Shown here in pieces: positions 1 through 12,984 of a stretch of DNA of 64,000 nucleotides; within the stretch, counting starts at the first letter, position 1; every line of letters starts with the position of its first letter. The translations under genes were made by a program, and so were the position numbers. The stretch lies in contig NC_082687.1 of NCBI RefSeq assembly GCF_949987515.2, forward strand, positions 20,072,148 through 20,136,147, in the 5' to 3' direction. The DNA comes from Delphinus delphis (taxonomy: Eukaryota; Chordata; Mammalia; Artiodactyla; Delphinidae). Below the pieces are notes generated by a model. The model made no database searches. It saw only the letters and a program-made list of their open reading frames with translations, and was not told where the DNA came from.

Positions 1-1211
1 CCTGACTGATCATAATACTGAAAAGGTAAAAATAAATCCTCTCTCAAGTTAAAGTTTATTTTTAATTTCAACCTGAAAGTTTAGCTTTCTTAATAAATAT
101 ACTTATCTAAAATAAGTCTTGAACTTCTGTCCTAGAGACAGTGAAGGTTGAAATGGACACCAAAGCATTCTAGAATTTTTTTAGTACCATTTTAATTTAC
201 ATTCAAACAAGTGAGAAACACCATGAGCCTTTATGTATTGCAGAGCTATGGATTATTTTACTGTTGACATAAAAACCAGCTGGGAAGCTTAGGGACTTTC
301 TTATATTGAACAAATTTGAATTTATACTGTCAGAGCTTTCTGATTTTCCTTTGAGTTTCCAAACTCGGGTATAGCAGGCTATGGATTAAGCTTCTAGTAT
401 TCTTTGTTTTTATAACAATTAATTGGTATGCACCTATCTAGATTATTTTCAGAATTTTATAAAATGCTTGTTTTAGAACAGAGTTTATATCAGAGCACAG
501 TATTCAAAAGTTGTATACAAACATCAAAAGCTGTGAGTTAATAAGAATCTACCATGTCTGAGAGACCAAATTAAATTTGGGAGGGAGGAGGAACAAGCTA
601 GCCAGTTAAGGAATGAGGGCAGTACTTATGGATTCTGAGTATTGGAAAGGAACCAAAAACTTAGTGTAAGGAAAAGCGGATAGCCTGAGATCGTTATATG
701 TGTGTTTCACGTGTAGGCACTAGCTCAGTCTCTTGTAATTTCACATTAAGCACATTCTCTTTGAAGAATGGAAATCAGTGTCTAATGATATGACGGCAAA
801 AGAAAATTTCATAGTGCCCAGGAAGTGGTTGCTGCTTTTAACTGGTATTTGTGTCATTTAAAAAATGCTTTGTTAGTGGACATGATTGTGAAGGCTGTTG
901 ACGCCTTAATCCTTGCCAGACATCATGCCTTTTGTCGGGTTGTGCAATGCGCCATCACCATTCAACAAGACGTTTATATAGTGTGGTTCTCTCTGACGGT
1001 GTAAAACTGTTGTTAAAATAAGGATAAATTTAATATTCAAACAAGGAAGATATATCCTTGTGGAATTTTAGCTAAAACATTTATTTGAAGCCTATATTTA
1101 AAAACATAATTTCAGTTTTTTTACTTCTTTTATATGTATATATTTTTCTTTTTACCAAATTTGAGAAGCCTCACAGTTTCTTTTGGTTTCTGTTTGTTGT
1201 TTTGTTTTTAG
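1..1211 (+). other. NFKB1: NFKB1 intron, 3' part
   Basis: Intronic DNA ending in a T-rich tract and a tandem AG acceptor at 1209-1214. I recognise no exon or clear repeat here. The only motif noted is a near-kappaB decamer, GGGACTTTCT, at 292-301. Confidence 0.8.
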
Positions 1212-1214
1212 CAG
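1209..1214 (+). promoter_or_regulatory. NFKB1: NAGNAG tandem splice acceptor
   Basis: TAGCAG lies directly after a T-rich tract. Use of the first or second AG includes or drops one CAG triplet, giving A-D or D at the junction without a frame change. Confidence 0.85.
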
Positions 1215-1252
1215 ATGGCCCATACCTTCAAATATTAGAGCAACCTAAACAG
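1212..1252 (+). CDS. NFKB1: NFKB1 coding exon 1 of 8 in window (about residues 40-53)
   Basis: This 41-nt exon encodes the N-terminal lead-in to the Rel-homology region of p105/p50, the NF-kappaB subunit that binds DNA as p50. The translation reads ADGPYLQILEQPKQ, matching the known vertebrate protein. It starts in phase 1, so the first codon is split with the upstream exon outside the window, and ends on a complete codon before GTAAGA. The acceptor is a tandem TAG-CAG: the first AG (used here) adds CAG and yields an extra Ala, while the second AG would start the exon at 1215. Human NFKB1 is known in 968- and 969-residue forms differing by this one residue. The start codon exon is not in this window. 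Confidence 0.96.
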
Positions 1253-3124
1253 GTAAGAAGATGAAAGGGGTGGGACTTTCTCTTTAATTGTTAGATCCAT
1301 AAGTCTAATATTAATATCTCAAGCACCAAATAAAATAATAAATGAATTTTACAAAGGAAGTACCTTATCTAGAAGATCAACAACCTGACAAATTATATGA
1401 CAACTTTATTCATCCACTTTACATTTCTCTTAGTCATTCTTCACACTCTCCTGAGCCTCAGTATGTAGTTCTGTAAAACTTAATTAGAGATCCTTGATAT
1501 CCCACGATCTCTACTAACTTTGCTTACCAGCCACTCCTAGGAGAGGCATAGGTTATCTCCACTCATTTTCATTTATAAGGGAATACACATGCATGCAGTT
1601 CATGTACGCTGAGTTACGTCCATCAACATGTCCCTGCACATGCAGTACTTCTTAGCCTTCCTCCTTCCTTTGGAGCTCCAGCCTTCTCTGTTCTGTCTTT
1701 GAAACATGTAACCTAAGATACTAAAGGTACCAGTAGGGTGTAGAGAAAGTATTAGAATGGACGGTTGAGTTCTCTCTGGTGTTAGCTTTGGACTCAGTCT
1801 CTTTGTAGTCAGGAGAGGAGCATTTTATTTTATCAGGCTCTTCTTCTTACTACTAGATTCTATAGAGGATACCTGGCTTGAAGTGGCCTCCTCACCATGC
1901 CCCCATGGGTGAATAGTTATTAGAAATTGTATGGGACCAGTGCTATCAAAGAGGAGGGAAGAGGATCTCTAATATTTGCCTATAGGAGATTTCAGTCATT
2001 GAGGAATGGAAATAATGGTATAGTCTTCTGCAAAATGAGGACAAAGTCGGTAAATCTCCAAATGGATGTGCTTATTAGCACATCTTTGTGAGACTGAGGA
2101 TGAGTGTACCTGCTCTCTTGAGTTATATCATCCAATACCTTTCCTAAATGTTTTTAGTAGCTCAGGCAAGTAAGTGTAACACTTAACAAATGCTAACTGG
2201 GTCGAGAACTTAAATAAAGCATGGTTGTGGTTACTCTAATCGTGGCCTTATATATGTATTTGGATTTTGGTCAAGATGTAAAGGATGTAAATATCTTAAC
2301 TATGACCGAACAGACTACCCTTACGAGGTTGAACTTGGGTTAACGTTTTTGGTGTGGGGACAGGAATGCCACGTGAGACTTGAGGCCGTTGTTTTAGTCG
2401 CTTGCAGGTGGCACACCCTGACCCCACAGGCTGCTGACATGACTTTGTTTTACCTCCGTGTCCAATTCCATAGTGGTGAGTTCCCACAGGAGGCCACTGA
2501 CTCTCTCAAAGACCCTCCCAGTGGAAGGTTATCCCTTAACATTCTAGGCAGTAGTCTGGCTTCCTGGAAAATTTTCTGAGTCTGTGAAACTGAGAAATCA
2601 ACTAAACTTTATTTGCATACTAGGTAAAATGTGTTTTTCAAATATCCATTTTCATAAGCATAGCGCTACAATAAGAATTTTTAAATGCAGTTTCTTACTG
2701 TGGGTCCAGTAGTCACAAGGAAAAATTGATACTTATGATTTATTTGAAGGGTGGGTTACATAAGTCCAAAATTCAAAATTTAATTCGCTATTTGTGGATG
2801 TGTAAAAGCTTATCTGAGTAAATCAGTGTGTTTGCTTACCAAACTGATAATATTTTGATGTCTGACTCCAGTGAAAGTAAGAAGATTGTATTTAAGTCAG
2901 ACTTTCTGACCGGATGGTTATAGCCTTGCCTTTGAGGTTGATGACTCATTTTAAGCAAATGGAGTTACTGAGATGAATGGCTGTGGATTGGCAAACCTTT
3001 AATCTCAAAAATTTAGAATCTGAAATGCATCCAGACTATACATTTGAAGACATCCTAGCTTCCTTAAAAAAAAAAAAAAAAGTAATAAATTTCTATCCTC
3101 AGGTTAGAAATTCCTTTGCATGGA

Positions 3125-3216
3125 AGTTTAATACTCTTATCCAACCATGAATAATGTCTATTAAATGATAAGTTTAATACTCTTATCCAACCATGAATAA
3201 TGTCTATTAAATGATA
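3125..3216. repeat. Perfect 2 x 46-bp tandem duplication
   Basis: The 46 bp beginning AGTTTAATAC and ending AAATGATA occur twice head to tail (3125-3170 and 3171-3216) with no mismatch that I can find. The unit is unique-looking AT-rich DNA, not a microsatellite motif. Perfect identity suggests a recent event or an assembly artefact. Confidence 0.95.
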
Positions 3217-3669
3217 AGCAAGCTATTAAGACATGTCTCTTTACTCATATTCTATTTGAAACCACTTCCAGTAAGATATAAAAGTATATGTATAAGTACT
3301 TATTTTTCCAATTGTCCTGAAGGAATTTTGTGATTAAAGATAATGAATTAATTTATTAAGTTTAAAAAATAAAATCTAGAAAAGTGTTCTTTTGTCTTTG
3401 GGGTCTCTGCCACAGAGACCTGTGGGTCTTTTCCCCAGCTCTGACAGAGATGAGTCACAGCATAGACTACTAATCTTTAGCGTATCCAGTTCTGTTGCAT
3501 ATTATTAAGTGCTAATTATCTAATATTATTTAAAAACTGAACTTGTATTTAAATTGATTAACAGGTAAATCCCTATTTTATGGCTAGTCAATTCTGGAGG
3601 CTGTTACACACGCTGTTGCTTTTTCATGCTTTTAGAAATTTCACTTAATTATTAAAAATAAGTCAACTT

Positions 3670-3872
3670 GGGCTTCCCTGGTGGCGCAGTGGTTGAGAGT
3701 CCGCCTGCCGATGCAGGGGACACGGGTTCGTGCCCCGGTCTGGGAGGATCCCACATGCCGCGGAGCGGCCCGTGAGCCATGGCCGCTGAGCCTGCGTGTC
3801 TGGAGCCTGTGCTCCGCAACGGGAGAGGCCACAACAGTAAGAGGCCCGCGTACCGGAAAAAAAAAAAAAAAA
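3670..3872 (+). mobile_element. CHR-type tRNA-derived SINE
   Basis: Full-length copy with the GGGCTTCCCTGGTGGC head and an A-rich tail. AAGTCAAC flanks both ends as a short target-site duplication. A small deletion relative to the other copies removes GGCTGGG-type sequence near 3768. It lies in the sense orientation of NFKB1. Confidence 0.93.
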
Positions 3873-4734
3873 GTCAACAGCCTTTGTCTATAAAAGGTAT
3901 AGGTCTGAATTTGTAACTTTTTTTTTAGTTTGAATTTTGTGCGAAGCAAAACAGAGGATAATTGCCTCCAAATGACTAACCTCAAAAAGCTTCCCAGGTG
4001 TTTAGGTTTGGGATCTCCCGAGGAGCCATTTGCAAGAGTTGTTTTAGGTGCCACTTTGATGAGTTGATCATACACACCAGACCCATGTGTGACTTGAAGC
4101 AGTTTCCCCGACTAAGGAATTTACTTCAGGCCTTATTTATCCCATTAAATATGCTTTAGACTGATCCTCTTTGGAAATTAGAAAATTCTCACAGAATTTA
4201 GAAACAATTTCAGGTGCTTTCATTAGTTCAGGGTACCAGGACCTCTCAGACTGCTTTTCAAGACCCTGTGAGGCATAGTGAAATGCAGTGCAATCTAAGG
4301 AGGGCAGAAATTTTACATTGGTCTGTGAGCTCAAAGCTGTCAAAACCTTCGTGTTTGCTGGGCTCCACTGTCCAGTGTGCAAGGGAGAAAGCCCTCACCA
4401 CCAAGTAGTGGGTGTTCGAAGCTTCTGATGCCTAGGGATCCAGTAGTGTTTATATGAAGTCAACCCCACAGTAACATAGATGAAAGGTGAGGATGTTCCT
4501 TAAAGTGCATTAACATATTCTTTTCACTGAAGGGTGAATTTGAAAATAGGAAAACCATCTGGTCAAGTGACTGTATAATTAAAACTACTAACACTACCAC
4601 AAATTGTTTGACATCGTTATAAAGTTGAGTCTTTCAGGGAAAATGTTGAAAGCTCCCTTAATATGATGATGAGAGCCATTCTCATAAGTGCTCTTGTTTT
4701 ATTCTTCGTATACAAATATGCACAGTTATAATTG

Positions 4735-4885
4735 TTAGCTTTGCAAGTCATAAAATGTTAGAACTGGAATAGATCTTGAGTATGGTCTAGTCTAACCTTA
4801 TTTGTATAGATAAAAAAACATAGAACTTAGGTGTTTATCAGCCCACATAGTAAAGGCTTCTAGCTAATTCTTAATCGATTTACTA
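4735..4885. repeat. Old SINE-like interspersed repeat
   Basis: The segment around AAAATGTTAGAACTGGAATA, followed by TCTAGTCTAACC, resembles an ancient mammalian core-SINE-type repeat. A second diverged copy is at 22130-22290. The family assignment is uncertain. Confidence 0.45.
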
Positions 4886-5069
4886 TGTCTATAAAGTTCT
4901 TGAGTTAATATATAAAGGGACTATCTAGTTTTGGATTTATTCATGTCAGTTAACATGTCCAGCTGGAGCTGATAATAGCGATAATCTTAAAACTCTTCTC
5001 TTCTGAGCTGTTGAGAGTTGCTGACCAGATGTGAGGTCTAGCGTAGGGTGTGTTCTACAACGCTGATGC

Positions 5070-5648
<579 letters not shown>

Positions 5649-5989
5649 TGAATTCTGGAAGATTTGATGTCCTAGGAGCAAAAGAAAGGAACCATTTAAA
5701 TATAACTACCATTTGCCTCTGTGCCTAAGCTGAAGTGTTCACGTGATTATTATAATATTTAAATAGAAATGTCTCTTAGCAATAGAGGTGACAGATTTTA
5801 AAACTCTGTTAATATCTCCATTTAGTCTCAACAAATTGTCTCAACATTAACTAACAGAACTTTTATTATTTCTTGATAATCTTAAAGGGTTTTTTAGTTG
5901 TATACTTCCTAAAACTGTAATAAGTCTTTGAGAGAGTGCTTGATTTCAGCTCTTTGGAGTTTTAGTGAAAAACAAACCTCAGTTGAAAA

Positions 5990-6120
5990 ACAAAACTTCA
6001 GTGCCTGAATTCAGATCCAGACTCTGTGCCTTTGCCTGGGTTATCCAACACTACTAAACCTCAGTACCTGAATGTGCCAAATGCAGACATGTTAATGGTC
6101 TCTACTTCATAAAGTCTCTA
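5990..6120 (+). repeat. MIR fragment
   Basis: Ordered MIR-like landmarks: TTCAGATCCAGACTCTGTGC, then an ACCTCAGT segment, then a late GGTCTCTACTTCATAAAG segment. Diverged. Confidence 0.6.
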
Positions 6121-6929
6121 GAGATTGAACGAGAAAATGTATCTAAGTGGTCCACAGAGAGCCTGGCAATACCATAGGGCCTCTGCTTGGGCAACTGCGC
6201 GTCCACATGTGGTGGTGCTTGGAATGTAGTACTTCATGACATGCTGTGGTGGGCTTGGCCGAGCCTTTTCTATACCTTCAGGTTCTTTTTCTCTCTTTTT
6301 ATTTAATTGGGAATATCTTCCGCTGAGGTAATTTGAGTTTTTTATTTTCATAATGTGATGTCTTGTTTCATAGACTGATTGCTATCAGTTTTGCACATAA
6401 ACCAGTCCATAATTGCAATTTCATAATTTATAAACATTTTCATTCGTTCAGTGATTCAAGGCTTTGGCAAATGTTATCAACTCAGTTTCCACTAAGGTGT
6501 GCGTGCCTCTTAGGATATAACATTCTTTTGGCCTCAGTCTTCTTATTGGTTTGGTGTTGTGAGTAGGTGAAGGGCAGCAAGACAGACCTCCAGTAAAATC
6601 GTGATGTCAAGGAAATTTGTCTTTGGTTTTCAGCCTTGCATTTTATACCCTCCCTCTCCTCATATCCCACTTCTAGGTCCAGCCCTTTCTATTTTCTTAT
6701 CCCGGATCTAAAACAAAATCCTGTGATTCTTTACCTCTTAAGAATATTATGTAGTATTGGTCCTACCAATTGTATTAGCATTTTAAGTCTCCTGTCCGAG
6801 CTCTCCTGTGGAATGAAAGATGTTTTTCCTGTTAAGGGTCATTAGGCAGGGTAAATATGATGTGTTTAGCCACAGTCTTATGGTCTCAAGTCCTTTAGAA
6901 TCTGAATGAGGAAAGAGGCTCAGCAATAA

Positions 6930-7085
6930 AACAGGGGAATTAGTATTTATTAAGCACCAAAGATTTGCGAAGTGCTTTACGTACATTATGTCCTCTATCC
7001 TCAAACAACCCTGTTAGGTAGAAAGTGTAAAGCCTGTGAGGAAACTGAGGTTCTTAGAGAGGAGCCTTGCTGTCCTCAAAGGACC
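6930..7085 (-). repeat. MIR fragment
   Basis: On + it reads TATTTATTAAGCACC, then AACAACCCTGTTAGGTAG, then AGGAAACTGAGG, the reverse-complement order of MIR. Confidence 0.65.
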
Positions 7086-8126
7086 CATGGCTCATCATCC
7101 TACAGCAGGCTCTTGCTTATTGAACTCTTATATGGAACGTGTGCATTTGGGGTGCTGGGGGCCGGGACCCAGGGGACAGGACACAGGAGGACAATGGTGA
7201 GATAAGGCGCAGAGAATTACAACTCTGGACAACATGGGAGAGGAGCTCAGGGGTAAAGGGTACTCAGATACTAGGGAGTCAGATCCAGCACTTATCTTTT
7301 TAACACCTGTGTCTGTGTGTCCTGTATATAAATATTGTATGTGTCTATACATGTGTACTTGTAATAAGGATAGTTGAAAGATACATGTTATCTGCATTGA
7401 CACTGATTATAATTACTGAAGAATTAGCATTAAGAGAAAAACTGGGAGTTTTTTTCTAGACTGTCTCTGTACAAAAAAATATAAATTACAGTATTTTCAA
7501 GAACTGCTTACTCCTATTGCTCCAGTCTTCTGTGGCTAAGTGACAGTTCTTGATACTAAAAACTACATGACATTAGCTTTGTTATAAATTTGTTACCGAA
7601 TAAAAAAACTGTATATCCATTTATGCTCAGTCTTCATACATCCTTCTCATGTAGTGGTTGTTGCCTCACATTTACAAAATAGAAATAAAACAACCTACTG
7701 GACATTAGATGTTCTTCTCAACTCATAGTTTCTGTATCAAGGCGTTTAATACTTAGTGGGAAATCTAGATACATAAACAACTAATAATAAAGGAAGTCAA
7801 AATGTAAATGTGTAAGATTAGTTGTTATTGAACTTCAGCTACAGCTTCACTGTTTCACCCAATTATATTTTTATTCACTAATTCAACATATATTTATTAA
7901 GCATTTAATCCAGTTGTAAGAAAATGAAGAATAGTTTAGAGAGTCTATTACAAACTGTCATTGTTCTCTTAGCCTGTCATCATTCACTCAGAGTTTAAAT
8001 GACTCTGCTCTTTGTAATGGTTAAAGGAAGTAATTTTATTTATCTTTGAAGCTCTTAATCAGAAGGATGGGGAGGAGGGAAAGAGTCAATCATGAGGCAA
8101 TTTTCCCAGAGCTCTTCCAATATCAC

Positions 8127-8337
8127 TTTTTTTTTTTTTTTTTTTGCGGTACGTGGGCCTCTCACTGTTGTGGCCTCTCCCGTTGCGGAGCACAGGCACC
8201 GGACGCGCAGGCTCAGCGGCCATGGCTCACGGGCCCAGCCGCTCCACGGCATGTGGGATCTTCCCGGACCAGGGCACGAACCCGTGTCCCCTGCATCGGC
8301 AGGCGGACTCTCAACCACTGCGCCACCAGGGAAGCCC
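8127..8337 (-). mobile_element. CHR-type SINE, antisense to NFKB1
   Basis: Begins with a T tract (reverse of the A tail) and ends GAAGCCC, the reverse of the SINE head. AATATCACTTTT at both flanks is a target-site duplication. The long T tract followed by candidate AG sites makes it acceptor-like in the NFKB1 sense. Confidence 0.94.
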
Positions 8338-8604
8338 CCAATATCACTTTTAATATATAGTGTTTTTCACAGAGGATAGTTGAGGGTGACCTTTTGGTTT
8401 ACAAATGGATTTTTAAATCTCTCTTGCCTGTAAAATTTAGGCAGAGGAAGGAATTGCTCTCAGTGTGTATCTTTACCAGGAGGTTCTTCACAACTGTACA
8501 TGTATCTGGCAGTAGTTCAGTAAGCACGCACTACTTGTGAGGCTGCAAGACAAGCGGTGAGATAGATACAACTAGCCAGGGATTTGGGTGAGAAAACTTT
8601 ATAC

Positions 8605-8762
8605 TTCGGAGGGTTTTCCTGTTCATTGTAGGATACTTAGCAGCATCCCTAACTTATACCCACTAGATGCAGTAGCATCCTTACAGTTGTGACAACCAAA
8701 ATGTGTCTCCAGACATTCCCATGTGTCCTGGCGGGGCAAAAGTGCCTGCTCGAGAACCACTG
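8605..8762. mobile_element. Non-autonomous hAT-like DNA element (MER5/MER20 type)
   Basis: Contains GTCTCCAGACATT and GGGGCAAAA and ends GAGAACCACTG, a typical hAT-Charlie terminal sequence. The left edge is unclear. Confidence 0.5.
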
Positions 8763-10029
8763 ATCTAGGTGCAGTGTCTAATCAACCTTAACCTTTCTCC
8801 TTTGCATACTTTTCTGCTATATAAAGCTATAGTGCATAGGTTATATAGAATTGCCTGAGTATATTATTTTGCAAACGTGTGTACTTTTCCTGATTATTAG
8901 ATACTTATTTTCGAGTTGATGATCATGGCGACTCTATAATTTCTTATAGAATCTCTGAGTTAGTGTGCCTGGATATTAAGGAGAAAGATAGAAAAGAGAA
9001 GAAAAAACATATCCTAAACATTCCATATTCTATGATAACTGCATACCTAAAAGTTAACATAGGAGTTCTGTTGGTTCTCCGTTATAAACTGTTACAGAAG
9101 AGAAAGTGAAAGTGGAGATGGATTCAGTCAAGGCTGTAAACCTGCATAGCCAATGGGTGTGAGCAACAGAGGCATCTATGGAGTGGTCCTCGTTCCCCCT
9201 TACAGTAGAGGGTGGTGTAATAGCCAGTGCCCCACGCTCTCACCGAATTCCATTTCCACAGGAGCTTCAGAGGGAGAGCATTTACATTTACTGGAAGGAA
9301 ATGATATTTCTGAAATTTACGTATGCTCCATATTTATTAAAGGACATTTGTTCAGACTTAAGAGTAAAATGTTCCAGGCTCTGTCTTTTCCTCACCTACA
9401 GCCTCTTACCCTCCTCTCCCTCCTCCGGCCTCACTCATTCTCTTCTCATCCTGCCTCTGGGAGAGCGCACCACGCGCCCCGGAGCGGCCCCTGGAAGGCT
9501 AGTGGTTCAGCATGCGCTTGGTCACACACAGGCAGCAGCAAAGTGTTGAGAGCCAGCCCCAAAGCTGTAGGGGCTGGCTGTGGTTTGGGGGCTGCAGACC
9601 TCTAGCTGGGCTTTATAGAGCTTGTAAACATGGAACCCTGCTTGGGTTTCTCTCGTGCTGATTGTCCAAATGTGATACCTCAAGTTTAAATCATTTTAAA
9701 ACCAACTCTAAGAGCCTACCCCAGTTCTCCTTTTGCTACTGGAGTTTTGTCCTATGCTTAATACCCTATTTCTGATAAGCTGGATGTATGCTAGGCTTAG
9801 ACACACTCTTACAATATTGAGATTATTTCTAGAATTAGGACTGTTGAACCATCTGGTGTTCTGCATGTTTCTTTCATGTCAAAGAATCCATTAGCTTTCA
9901 CGGGTCTTGCCGTGGAAGTCTTCACATTCTTTTTAAAAAATTGTTTTAATTATAAAATATTTCATGTGTACGGGACATTTAAAAATTGATGTAAAGAACA
10001 CCATATACCACCACCTGATTTAACAGGTA

Positions 10030-10342
10030 CAGTCATCCCTCAGTATCCTGGGGGATTGTTTCTGAGATCCCCGCAGATACCAGAATTCATGGATGCTCAA
10101 GTCCCTTGTATAAAATGGGGCAGTCTTTGCATATAACCTTTGCACAACCCTTCTGTATACTTTAACTCATCTCCAGATTACTTTTAACACCTAGTACGAT
10201 GTAAGTGCCATATAAATAGTTGCCGGTGCGCAGCAAATTTAAGTTTTACTTTCTGGAACTTTCTGGAATTGAAAAAATATATTTTCCATCTGTGGTTGGT
10301 TGAACCACTGATGTGGAACCTGAGGATACAGAGGGCCAACTG
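10030..10342. mobile_element. Tigger/MER2-like DNA transposon remnant
   Basis: The ends form imperfect terminal inverted repeats: left CAGTCATCCCTCAGTATCC, and right, read in reverse complement, CAGTTGGCCCTCTGTATCC, matching at 15 of 19 positions. TA flanks both ends (10028-10029 and 10343-10344), as expected for a TcMar-Tigger insertion. The interior AAGTCCCTTGTATAAAATGG matches MER2-family sequence as I recall it. There is no transposase ORF. Confidence 0.85.
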
Positions 10343-12984
10343 TATCAGCATTTTACCATATTTGCTTCTGATCTCTTTCTAAAATAAAAGATACAACTAA
10401 AGCCCCACCCATTGTTCACTTTTTTCTTCTTCATAGGTAAACCACTGCTCTGAATTTTCAATCTGTGATATATTTAATATTTTTACTATACAAATATGAT
10501 TCCATGAATACCAGCATTTTCAAGAACATTAATTTTTACTGGTTTCAACTCAAATTTTCTATTATACATGATGGCTTTTTTTCAGGGCAAATAAGAGTTA
10601 AAATTGGGCTAAAACACTTGAAGATTAGTGTTCACTTTGATTCTATTGATTCCTTTTTATCATGTAGATAAAATTTCTTCATTCCTAATGTAGAGTTTAT
10701 TCTGACTCCTACAGGAAAAAATAATAATATTCAAAAATCTAGGGAAGGTAAATATGCAGCCTAATTCTTACATCTTGCCCTTTTTAAAGAAAAGCTTTCC
10801 TGTTGTTCAGCATTTAATAATCTATTATACTGCCCTACAAAGTTTCCCTTTAAAGTTTCCTCAGTTCTAATTTCATCGTGGATCTCCTAATGGGAGAGGC
10901 TGGCAGAAAAGCACAAGTACCTTCCTCGAGGCGAAGCTTGTCCCTGCCTGCTTTTGACTCAGTAAGGAGTGCCAGGGAAGGCTCATTTCCCTCTTTCCCG
11001 AAAGTTAATCATGAGATTTTTGTATTAGTCAAACTACCTTCCTCTTCACAGAGGTGGAAGGGTGCCCAAGAGGAACAGCCCCATGCGGCTTCAGAAACCC
11101 TCACCGATTCTCTTCCAGAGTGGCCAGAAAGCACGCATCCTCAGCTGCTGTGACATCCTCCCGCGTGGCCCACTCCGTGCCAACCAGAAAGCTGTCAGTG
11201 ACCTTGACTCTAAAATACAAATAGCTGACCAGTTGGTATTCTTATTTTCTCTTTAGTTATAAATACCAAATGCAATGGACTACAACTTGAAACACAGCTG
11301 ATGTAGTGTAACTATTTTTAATTAGATGTTTTCTGAAAGCTGATTCTCACATATGTTTTCTTTCCTTAGTGTTTTATATTGAACAGAAGGTGTGTGTTGA
11401 AATGTTTGGGTCAACAACAGCTTTTTTATTGTCCCCACCCCCCACAATTGGGTTGCTTTTTTCCTTTCTTAAGTCTCCACTCTTGGTGCCTTCTCACTTA
11501 AAAATCCTAAATGTTAAGTTTCTGTCAAGGTCAAATAAAGACTGGCTGATCTGCTGTGGCATTTAGGGATATCACATATCCTTGTGTAATCTCCCTTTCC
11601 TTTGTATGGACTTGTCTGGTTTGGGAGGTTTGCCATTTTAAGGATCTAGTTATAATACTAGTTTTGGGTAATTTAATCTGATTCAGTTAACTAAAAGCAG
11701 GGAAGAAGATCACCAATAATCAATTAGGCGTGCACATGAAACCTACTTCATAGCATTTTAAGAAATTTTTATCAATACCCCTAAGCTGTTCACAATTTGC
11801 ATATGTTAAAAAGGGAAAATAACCACATCCCCTAAATCCAGAACTCTGCGCTATGTTGAAGAGAAGGGCTTTGTAACCTGGATCCCTTTTACCGGTTTCA
11901 GAGGGATTTTGGACTTCTAAATCTATATGCAGAATTTTATGTGTATACATATTTCTGGGGGGATAAGTATAACTTTTTATCGGATTTTCAAAGGGAAGGA
12001 CTCAAACATGGTTAAGAACCAGTGCTGCAGGGTACCTGTCACTTTAGCTTTCTAACAGCAGCTGATTTTAAAAACTGCTAATAAAAAGCAGCTAATAAAA
12101 AATGATATATAAAATGCCTTAAAATTTTTGTAATTTTTAATTTTATATTTCCATTTTTCCATTTTTTTAAAGTCCATTTTCAGTGAGTTGAAATAATTAA
12201 GGTTGCTCAACACAAGGCCCAGGAAAACCTCCCTCCACTTTGGGTTTAGGGTGGAAAGGTGGGGAGACTTAGTATCAAAAAGGCAAGTAGGCTTCACTGC
12301 ATTTTCTTCCTTGCTCTTCCATAGGGATGCTGATTAAATATGAAGTTAACCATTAGTAGTTGAAGCCAAAGGAGAGAAAATTTATTTAACGTATATTCAT
12401 TGGGTACTATGTGTCAGGTCCTGCTCTTGGCAAGCAGACAAAACTCCTTTCCTTGTGTAACTGCAATCTAGACTTCTAGATATTTTTCTTTCACGTAGTT
12501 CAGAAGTTTTTCATTTGGCCCCTAGAACCAAATATTACCTTACAGAATGTTTTTAAAAACAGCCCTCTAAATTTACTACATGTATTCCTAGTCTGCATTA
12601 TGAACTAGAGAAAGCTACTCATGAGAGGAGACTTCTAGCACGGATCATAGCTGTGAAATGTAACCCTCAGAAATTATTAGGAGAACCATAGGCTTCTTGA
12701 ATTTACAGATTGTCTGAATTTTAAGCTTCATTTTTGTCCATCCTGGCTTGGCGACCTTCCTCTCTTGGCTAGTCCCATTTTTCTTCCATCTGTTTTTCCT
12801 TAAATACATGATTGTTCCTGGGACTATTATTTAATCAGAAGCAAATCTCTGATGGCTTCTTCTAACCCCCGTAGTCTCAGTTTGAAGATTATATAGCCTT
12901 TCCTCATTCCATTCAGGAATTCGGGTCTCATAAAGTCACATACTGGTTATTCTTCTTGATAAGGTAATAATATACAGGAGAACT

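Noticed and set aside
8046..8379. Several overlapping open frames of 69-104 codons on both strands, repeated at other loci with near-identical peptides
   Set aside because: They are translations of the GC-rich CHR-type SINE body. The same peptides recur wherever a SINE copy lies (3670, 15306, 19485, 29222, 40326, 51310).
9153..9605. 150-codon open frame
   Set aside because: No recognisable domain, no exon-like splice context that I could support, low-complexity Ser/Pro-rich end; most likely chance.
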